DNA of 64,000 bases, from assembly GCF_000003815.2 (NCBI RefSeq), contig NC_049979.1, forward strand, positions 26,455,213 through 26,519,212, given 5' to 3'. The position numbers were made by a program, and so were the translations under genes. Below, piece after piece: positions 59,307-64,000 of this stretch; position 1 is the first letter of the stretch, and each line of letters starts with the position of its first letter. The notes beneath the pieces are model-generated. The model did no database searches. It had not been told where the DNA came from and saw only the letters and a list, made by a program, of their open reading frames with translations. The stretch comes from Branchiostoma floridae (taxonomy: Eukaryota; Chordata; Leptocardii; Amphioxiformes; Branchiostomatidae).

Positions 59307-60676
59307 TGTAGTGTGTGTGTGTGTAGTATATGTGTGTGTGTGTGTGTATGTGTGTGTAGTGTGTGTGTAGTGTATGTATGTGTGTGTGTGTAGTGTATGT
59401 ATGTGTATTGTATGTGTGTGTGTGTAGTGTGTGTGTATGTGTAGTGTGTGTGTAGTGTTTGTGTGTTTGTGACATTTTACTGCACTACTTGCCAAATTTT
59501 TGACAGCTCGCAATGTTCCTGGTTAAGCCCCTGACACGCCGCAGGAAAATTTAGTTTGTGGGCTTTCTCGGAAGTAATGCGCACAGTGTTCTCTCGATCA
59601 TCTCATAATCTTAAGGGATCGGCAGATGATCGCATGCTCATGAGCTCCACTCAGTGTAATGAAGTAAATTTTCAGTTGAAAAATACGCTTGAGTCTTTGG
59701 CGATTTCTAGATTCGGCATTCCAGACTGTCAATCAATAAATATGGCCAAAGCTCGTAGACCGGGTGACAGGGGCTTAATAGAAAAACATGTACTATCCAG
59801 GGTTCTAGCTAGTGCATTTTAGCGTAGTGGACCACTACGCTAAAATTTGTGACCCCTATGCTAAAATGAGGGCCACTACGCTAATTTTTAACAAGTGTAG
59901 TGGTGCTTTGCTGTCATTTGCTTGTTCAACAATGACTAATCAATGTCTGAACAATGAAAAGTGATGATATGCCACTCAAAACTGACCCCAAAATCCTAAC
60001 TTTTAACTCTACATCTTCAAATCTCACTGTGGAAGGACCAAGACCCCCCTTCCACACCAATCTCCTGATTTGTCGCTTCGCTACCATGCCATTCCCACTA
60101 CGCTAAAATAAAATCCTGGCTAGAACCCTGCTATCAAACTAGATTCTGTTTCCCTCAAACAAAGTCTTCTTCGTTACATAACATTGAAGTTCTTTAATTC
60201 TTCAGTAAACGTTTCAACGACAATCTGTCGCCTTCATCAGTACAACATGAAGCAAATACTATCGGTACTATATGACGTTCGAGAACATTCCAATGTCAAG
60301 TAATTATGTCACAATACAATAGGTTAATTAAGTTCAGATTGCACTGACTCTGTCTATTTCATAAAGCACCCGGTAGTAATTGTTTCATTTTTGTACAGTC
60401 TGATGAAGACGACAGATGGTTGTTGAAATGTTTACGGACAATTTAAAGGAAGGTTGTGAAACAAAGAAGACTTTCTTCGATTGATCTACCAACGGGGATT
60501 CTGTTTCCTTCCAAGAGTACTTTGAGTTGACAATCAGTTGTTTTCTGTAAATGTGAATAACAATGCCTACGTTGTCCGTTCCACAGTTCAACCCCCTGGA
60601 ACAGCTGATGGGAGTGTTCCCTGCTGCCAGTAAACAGTTCCTACCGACATCCTGGGCCGAACTCATGATCAACCCG
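35334..60676 (+). CDS. XRN2: 5'-3' exoribonuclease 2, 3' incomplete (25 exons)
   Basis: Exons: 35334-35408, 37566-37693, 38074-38185, 39436-39497, 41718-41829, 42411-42500, 42909-42981, 43413-43463, 44477-44584, 45814-45863, 47430-47501, 48862-48915, 49435-49514, 50556-50613, 50778-50835, 51491-51540, 51668-51724, 52230-52277, 52799-52876, 53462-53509, 54288-54460, 55246-55330, 55819-55869, 56489-56596, 60587-60676. All have AG/GT borders and compatible phases, giving 657 codons of an expected ~950. XRN2 is the nuclear processive exonuclease acting on 5'-monophosphate RNA in polymerase II termination and rRNA/snoRNA trimming. Seen: [48 protein letters not shown], the acidic catalytic stretches [20 protein letters not shown] and [19 protein letters not shown], a CCHC knuckle ([14 protein letters not shown]) typical of XRN2 rather than XRN1, [20 protein letters not shown], a low-complexity Pro/Thr/Asp-Glu linker, and [20 protein letters not shown]. 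The C-terminal third was not found before 64000. Confidence 0.95.
35635..35820 (+). mobile_element. degenerate tRNA-derived SINE
   Basis: B-box-like GTGTTCGAATC near 35688, then TTGAGAAAGGCACTTAAC and CAGGTGAAAACGAGGACC. It matches the SINE body at 5115 and lies in XRN2 intron 1. Confidence 0.6.
36226..36559. mobile_element. family B element, exact 5-bp TSD
   Basis: 334 bp, exactly as long as the copy at 32933. Starts CAGGGTTGGACAAG and ends ATCCCTG. CTAAC flanks both sides. Interior TTGCCCGA/TCGGGCAAGT words repeat near the ends. XRN2 intron 1. Confidence 0.9.
38274..38654. mobile_element. TIR element TAGCCTGGGTACCATCC
   Basis: TAGCCTGGGTACCATCCAG on the left is mirrored by CCGGATGGTACCCAG on the right, with arms extending to GCTCC/GGAGC. 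The right end is interrupted by the element starting at 38655. Confidence 0.65.
38655..39153. mobile_element. hAT-like TAGGGATG element
   Basis: TIRs TAGGGATGTGTACCGGTAC and GTACGCATCCCTA. The interior has repeated ATTCGAATCCGGACCTGTAC. Related to 47559-47974. No clear target duplication, probably because it sits in another element. Confidence 0.75.
39811..40600. repeat. ~260-bp tandem repeat, three units
   Basis: Units start at about 39815, 40075 and 40333 with CGCGTTCGCATCTGTATCTG, then TGTTCCCGTTGTCGCAT, TTGGCAGGT and TTTTATTATGGATTTTATAA. A fourth start appears at about 40590. The opening also occurs at about 7825-7865, before the mariner MITE. XRN2 intron 4. Confidence 0.85.
41355..41626. 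mobile_element. family A element
   Basis: CAGGGCTCGAAAT to ATTTCGAGCCCTG, 272 bp. The subterminal palindrome is CCTGCACTGGTGCAG. Flanks TATAA/TGTAA are consistent with a 5-bp duplication. XRN2 intron 4. Confidence 0.82.
43000..43360. repeat. dispersed repeat copy (14076 family)
   Basis: CATGATGATCTGTCAACATC, GTATGTCCAGAACACAAGAT, CTGCAGTACCTAAGAAAAC and ATATCATCAGGATCCATCC follow the same order as in the 14 kb block. XRN2 intron 7. Confidence 0.7.
43988..44436. mobile_element. PIF/Harbinger-like MITE, TTA TSD
   Basis: TIRs GGCCACACCAATTTAATTT and AAATTAAATTGGTGTGGCC extend into TTCACGGATT/AATCCGTGAA. TTA flanks both ends (43985-43987, 44437-44439). It ends 40 bp before XRN2 exon 9. Confidence 0.88.
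44617..45445. mobile_element. split ACGCTAGTTCACC MITE with tRNA-like insert
   Basis: The left end ACGCTAGTTCACCTTTAT is at 44617 and a right-end-like GGTTACCGCGCAAATAAGG at 45409. Between them, a minus-strand tRNA-like sequence (A box TGGCTCAATGGG, B box GGATCGAATCC, 44925-44990) lies in Lys/Arg-codon-like purine-rich DNA, probably an inserted SINE. Confidence 0.5.
45875..46410. mobile_element. SINE remnant carrying a nested family A element
   Basis: TGTGCCCTTGGTAAGGGCAC and TTTTTCTCACTTCGCTCAGG identify the SINE body. The family A copy 46078-46371 (CAGGGCTCGAAAT to TTCGAGCGTTG) is inserted, and a second copy of the TTCTCACTTTGCTCAGGTG text follows at about 46400. Confidence 0.65.
46412..46775. 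mobile_element. foldback element, ~140-bp arms
   Basis: CCTTCATCAGATGTCTGATT through GGAATCTACCACCGTCATG is mirrored by CATGATGGTGG-type text through ATCAGATATCTGATGAAGG. The loop lies around 46560-46620. A single-arm relative is at 17120-17310. XRN2 intron 10. Confidence 0.75.
47559..47974. mobile_element. hAT-like TAGGGATG element, exact 8-bp TSD
   Basis: 416 bp with TIRs TAGGGATGCGTACC and GGTACGCATCCCTA. CCTGCCAC flanks both ends (47551-47558, 47975-47982). XRN2 intron 11. Confidence 0.92.
49561..50270. mobile_element. palindromic TIR element between 76-bp direct repeats, with gap
   Basis: 49561-49636 and 50195-50270 are nearly identical copies of the left part of a CAGTCAAAC MITE. Between them, TAGCCTGGAATCCAGCCGTA (49637) is mirrored by TACGGCTGGATTCCAGGCTA (ending 50194), with arms of about 175 bp reaching GAACGAGCGCTTG. 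The N run splits the interior. XRN2 intron 13. Confidence 0.8.
49823..49922. other. assembly gap (100 N)
   Basis: Falls inside the long inverted repeat, where assembly is expected to fail. Frames running through it are not real. Confidence 0.99.
51010..51385. repeat. 51-bp minisatellite derived from a MITE end
   Basis: About seven units of ACAGGTTTGACTGTATATC then AATGTGGTCCTTTTGTAAAG. ACAGGTTTGACTG is the right TIR of the 19133-type MITE. The 51-bp period is a multiple of three, so a 131-codon open frame results. One unit has a 3-bp deletion. XRN2 intron 15. Confidence 0.9.
52460..52700 (+). mobile_element. tRNA-derived SINE, second type
   Basis: Head with GACAGCCTAGTGACC and B box GCAGGTTCAATCC. 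The body contains CTTGCACAGCTAGCTGTGTAG and GTGCTAAGTATAG. Lacks the CCTTGGGAAAGG core of the others. XRN2 intron 18. Confidence 0.65.
53699..54049. mobile_element. CAGGGCTCTAGCCAG element, ~8-bp TSD
   Basis: Ends CAGGGCTCTAGCCAG and CTGGCTAGAGCCCTG. Flanks ATGTCAAT/ACGCCAAT agree at 6 of 8 positions. XRN2 intron 20. Confidence 0.8.
56639..56930. repeat. (GT)n-rich microsatellite, interrupted
   Basis: Alternating GT with ATGTGT/TTTGTG interruptions and an internal duplication. The Cys/Val and Thr/His frames it creates are spurious. XRN2 intron 24. Confidence 0.97.
57163..58445. repeat. repeat block: MITE halves flanking a reversed dispersed repeat
   Basis: 57163-57250 and 58400-58445 match the left and right parts of the 25668 element. 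Between them lie 57350-58100 sequences with GGGCCCCCTAGC, TGCAAATGAGG and TCTTGTCTTGGACGTGGTAT, the reverse-oriented 13-15 kb families and the seed of the 1345 minisatellite. This is consistent with a TIR element that captured or was invaded by other repeats. Confidence 0.55.
59099..59470. repeat. (GT)n-rich microsatellite with TAGTGTGTG units
   Basis: Long GTGTGT tracts punctuated by GTAGTGT. The large open frames on both strands are low-complexity artefacts. Confidence 0.97.
59527..59774. mobile_element. TIR MITE with TTAA target site
   Basis: GCCCCTGACAC and GTGACAGGGGC are imperfect inverted ends, each flanked by TTAA (59523-59526, 59775-59778). This points to a piggyBac- or Kolobok-type origin. 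248 bp, no transposase. Confidence 0.75.
59798..60130. mobile_element. CAGGGTTCTAGCTAG element (family C), exact 5-bp TSD
   Basis: 333 bp, ends CAGGGTTCTAGCTAG and CTGGCTAGAACCCTG. CTATC flanks both sides. The interior repeats ACTACGCTAAAAT and its complement. XRN2 intron 24. Confidence 0.9.
60157..60475. mobile_element. TIR element with ~75-bp arms
   Basis: AAAGTCTTCTTCG, GTAAACGTTTCAACGACAAT and CTGTCGCCTTCATCAG on the left are mirrored by CTGATGAAGACGACAG and TTGTTGAAATGTTTACGGAC on the right. It ends about 110 bp before XRN2 exon 25. Confidence 0.75.
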
Positions 60677-60820
60677 GTATGTCTGCCAACATTCAATTCC
60701 GTACAGAGTTTGCAAGTTTTCTCAAATTCACTTTGAAAGTATGTTGAAAAATTAAAAATTTACTTGCCCGAACCAAATTTTAACTTGCCCGAAATTTAAA
60801 TGTCATATATTTTGCAGGTA

Positions 60821-61036
60821 ACGCTAGTTCCCTTTGTCCGTGGGTAACCTACATCTGTTATATTTAAAAACAGTGTATTTAGGAATTATATTTAGTCTAC
60901 GGAAGTTGCAATATTTTGCGAATAACTGCAATATTTTGAAAATATTGAAAACAACAGTCCGTTGAATTGATGCCCCTAGATGTTTTTCAATAACAGCGAC
61001 AATAGGTTACCCCGCGGATAAAGGTGAACTAGGCGT
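60821..61036. mobile_element. MITE ACGCTAGTTCACC family, TA TSD
   Basis: ACGCTAGTTCCC to GGTGAACTAGGCGT with TA on both sides (60819-60820, 61037-61038) and GGTTACCCCGCGGATAAAGG inside. Same family as the POLR2E donor element. Confidence 0.82.
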
Positions 61037-61039
61037 TAT

Positions 61040-61737
61040 CAGGGCTTGAAATACTTTTTTCTACATACCTGCACTGGTGCAGGTAACATTAAAAATTACC
61101 TGCACCAGATAACTTGTACCTGCACCACTCTGAATTTACGTAGTATGGATCATGCTAAAACTGTTGAGGAACCATTGCTATTTTCTTTTCTTTTATACTT
61201 ACTAGGTGGTAACTCAATGCAGCTAATAACAATCCACATACACCAAGTCCTACGTCATAGGACATTTATGTATAAAACCCAGTACATGGACCAGTGCAGG
61301 TTAGGTGCAGGTAGACACCAGAAATACCTGCACAGCTCCAATTTTACCCACATTTACCTGCATATGCAGGTAGTATTTCGAGCCCTACCTATCGGGCAAG
61401 TACATTAAAAATACACTTGCCCCCCCCCCAACTTTTTACTTGCCCGAAATTTAGATGTCATATTTTTTAGGTATAAAGGTTGCTTACAAACATATTAATT
61501 AAGTCAGAGATTAGTCTGATAACTAAAACCATTTTAGAGGTTTTTGTGCCTCTTTGATTTACAGTGATCCGGGGATAAACAATTATAACAAAAGCAGTCA
61601 GCACTCAGGACTTTAGTGGGAAGGGATGCACTCCTGGTAAAATCTTACTTGCCTGTTCGGGCAAATGAAGTAGGACATGCGCTTGCCCGATTGGCACTTC
61701 CACTTGCTCAGGACAATTGGACTTATCCAATTCTGTG
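61040..61737. mobile_element. abutting family A and truncated family B elements
   Basis: 61040-61386 is family A (CAGGGCTTGAAAT to TTTCGAGCCCT). It directly adjoins CTATCGGGCAAGTAC of a family B copy lacking its left end, which closes with GGACTTATCCAATTCTG at 61737. Another B fragment lies at 60750-60805. Confidence 0.7.
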
Positions 61738-63639
61738 CAAAGCCATCTCGATGGCGTATTTGGTTACATGGTCCCTTTTTAGCAAGGTTGAATTATGATG
61801 TTGGATCACAGACTAGTTTTAGAACAAATTATATCTATATTGACAAAACAAAAAATTGTCCTGCATGAATTGTTCAGGCTATGTTACAAACTACTGGTCT
61901 AGAATATGCAAGGGATCATCCATATATTTCCAATGACAACAGATATGTGACAACTAATAATCATAAATTTGTAATTCTGCAACAAGAAAAAGCACAATGT
62001 AGTTATCAAGACCCTCTCAAGAACACTAAAACATCTGAAGTGCATTCCCAGGGATTACTCTGATGCTCCATTCTTACTACTGTACAAGTAGTAGATCTCT
62101 CTCTAAATTTACCCTTGTCACATATACAATGTACAATGGCAATCCTTGGGTACTCGGCGGAATTGTGACAATCGACATTACTTTACTGTATGAGTTGGCT
62201 CTCTTTCCACATTATAGAGTAGAAACAAGTCCCCTCAGTCTGCTTGAGAGTACAGTGTATTTAATGTCTCATCTCAGCAAAACATATGCTCAGGGTCCTC
62301 AGCAGGATTTTTTCACAGCAAAGGGGACATCTTAGCAGGTGAAGGCCATTTGGCAAGTGGCATGAGCATTGTAGAAGGGTCTGGGAGCATCCTCCCTCTG
62401 AACAAAGTTCAGTCTAGTATTTGAAATTCAGGGGAAACACATCCAGCAGAATCTCCTGTGTGTATCTTCCTTTTTTCCCTAGTCAGAGGGTTCCTAATGT
62501 TAACTTTGCTTTGGAGGATACACACTATTGTATCCGAAAGATTTCCCTATCGCCAATTAGAGACTGTCATTCCAATGTGTTTCATCATGAGTTTCATGGT
62601 AATCAATCACTCCTAGGAGAAGAGCATAGCAGACAGCAGGCTGGCAGGTCCTTGTGTTTCTGTGGGTGGAGCAATTGGTCATGGATATTGGCTATGGTTT
62701 CCATTGGGTTTCACATTGTGTATCCTTCAGTCATACATTGCAACCACAATAGAAAAGTGTCCCAGTATGCGTCTACTGTATTCACTGAGCTTTACTATCC
62801 GAAACACTAATTTCCTGCATTTTGAGGGACACATTTTATCATGAATAAATCCACAATTTTTTTACCCTTGAAACACAGAGTAGGGGCCCAAATCACAGCA
62901 TAGGGATACAAATTTATTACAATCACACCGTAGAGGCCCAAATCACAGCGTAGGGATACAATCACAGCGTAGGTCTTCCCTATGCTCAACTGTGCTGATG
63001 TGAACCTTGACTTATGAAAACCAGTATTTGTATAATCAAGACTTTTCCTTGGAGTACCCATACTGTAAGTCATTGGGGATTCCGCGTGAGTGGCACCGCA
63101 AAGTGCTCTAGACTTAGATGTCCTCAATTACGCGGGAACGCCGCCTCGCACACTCGTAACATGAAGTGTCCACGTTGCCTACACATGTCGGCGCCCCAAG
63201 TACAATTATGCAGCCAGTAAAACACACGGGGGCCATCAAGCTTCCTGAAGGGTTTCTTCGAGTGTGTACTGAATGGTTTTTGATGCCATCTACACTTATC
63301 AGTATTGCTTTTTGATGCGTTTTGTGTTGAGATCATGCCAATATGAAACGTATTTAAAGTGTTCTCTGATGCAAATGTATCTGTATACGTTACAAAGCCA
63401 TTTCCCGTGTCATTAGAGACTAGCATAGACTTCAAGTATCTATATGTTTCAGAAATACTCAAGTGTTTTGAAGCACTAAGTGTAACTTGTATTTCAGCTT
63501 TTAGTATCAATGTTGCTCTATATCATAGCAAAGTTTAAAGCGATGATACTGTACCGAGTGGTTTCGATAGGCTGAGTGACTAGACTGGTGGACACAAGGT
63601 TGGGTGGTCACAGTTAGTGTTTTGATTTCTACCATTCCT

Positions 63640-63740
63640 GACTGGACGTTTTGTCCTTTGGAAAGGGACATTGTACGACTTTCCTCACTTCACCCAGGTG
63701 TAAAAAATGGGTTCCTGACTTCGGTTGTGGATGAGGTAAA
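63640..63740 (+). mobile_element. SINE body fragment
   Basis: TTTGGAAAGGGACATTGTACG then CACCCAGGTGTAAAAAATGG and CCTGACTTCGGTTGTGG align with the body at 5200-5280. The tRNA-like head is degraded. Confidence 0.65.
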
Positions 63741-63876
63741 GGCAGTTGAGAGAGAGGCCGGTTGGCTCTGCCGGTTGACTCTGCCTTCCTATACGTTAAG
63801 ACACAGTGGATAACAACCCACGATGGTCTCCAAAAGGCTATGGGACTAACTTTATGAACCTTTTACCTTACTAAGG

Positions 63877-64000
63877 CAGGGTTAGACAAGTTTTCAAAAA
63901 TTCACTTGTCCTATCGGGCAAGTACATTAAAAATTTACTTGCCCGAACCAAATTTTCACTTGCCCGAAATTTAAATTATATTTTTCTATGTGTTTTCACT
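63877..64000. mobile_element. family B element, cut by the window end
   Basis: CAGGGTTAGACAAGTTTT, then TGTCCTATCGGGCAAGTAC and TTGCCCGAACC, as in 36226-36559. Confidence 0.85.

Larger units (their letters stand above)
60677..64000. other. XRN2 intron 25: no further exon recognised
   Basis: No sequence encoding the expected next XRN2 residues was found. The interval is filled by the repeats listed separately, with short GTAGGGATACAAATCACAGC-type repeats at 62880-62975. Confidence 0.5.

Overview
The window reads as genomic DNA of an invertebrate deuterostome, most likely an amphioxus (Branchiostoma). Reasons: vertebrate-like genes with many short phase-consistent exons in long introns, an intronless rhodopsin-class receptor, an NLR-type NACHT-LRR gene, tRNA-derived SINEs with a deuterostome-style core, and very dense short terminal-inverted-repeat (TIR) transposons. 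The species is inferred. There are three N runs: 1-98, 14403-14502 and 49823-49922.

Layout. 1-3.9 kb: repeats, including a 37-bp minisatellite. 3.9-7.4 kb, minus strand: an intronless GPCR gene and a lone cytochrome P450 first exon, with a SINE and a decayed LINE tail between them. 8.5-22.5 kb: three degenerate copies of a Phe-Arg-His tRNA cassette, all minus strand. The first copy is separated from the other two by a seven-exon minus-strand ATP-grasp ligase gene (10.8-18.5 kb, 5' end not found). 24.8-29.9 kb, plus strand: a four-exon NACHT-LRR gene. 33.3-35.05 kb, minus strand: the complete two-exon RNA polymerase subunit gene POLR2E (RPB5). 35.33-60.7 kb, plus strand: the first 25 coding exons (657 codons) of the nuclear 5'-3' exoribonuclease gene XRN2, which runs beyond what I could trace. 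POLR2E and XRN2 are divergent, with only 280 bp between start codons.

Functional links. RPB5 is a subunit shared by nuclear RNA polymerases, and XRN2 degrades the downstream RNA after polymerase II cleavage to terminate transcription. The head-to-head pair therefore joins a polymerase subunit and a termination nuclease under a probable shared promoter. The other genes look unrelated to each other.

The least ordinary material is in the repeats. Several families of about 334-bp elements share CAGGG ends and 5-bp target duplications. A second group has TAGGGATG/TAGTGGTG ends with exact 8-bp duplications. One MITE is inserted on the POLR2E splice donor, another inside a tRNA-Phe gene, and two minisatellites appear to have grown out of transposon fragments. 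I found no prokaryotic-style system, CRISPR array or rRNA.
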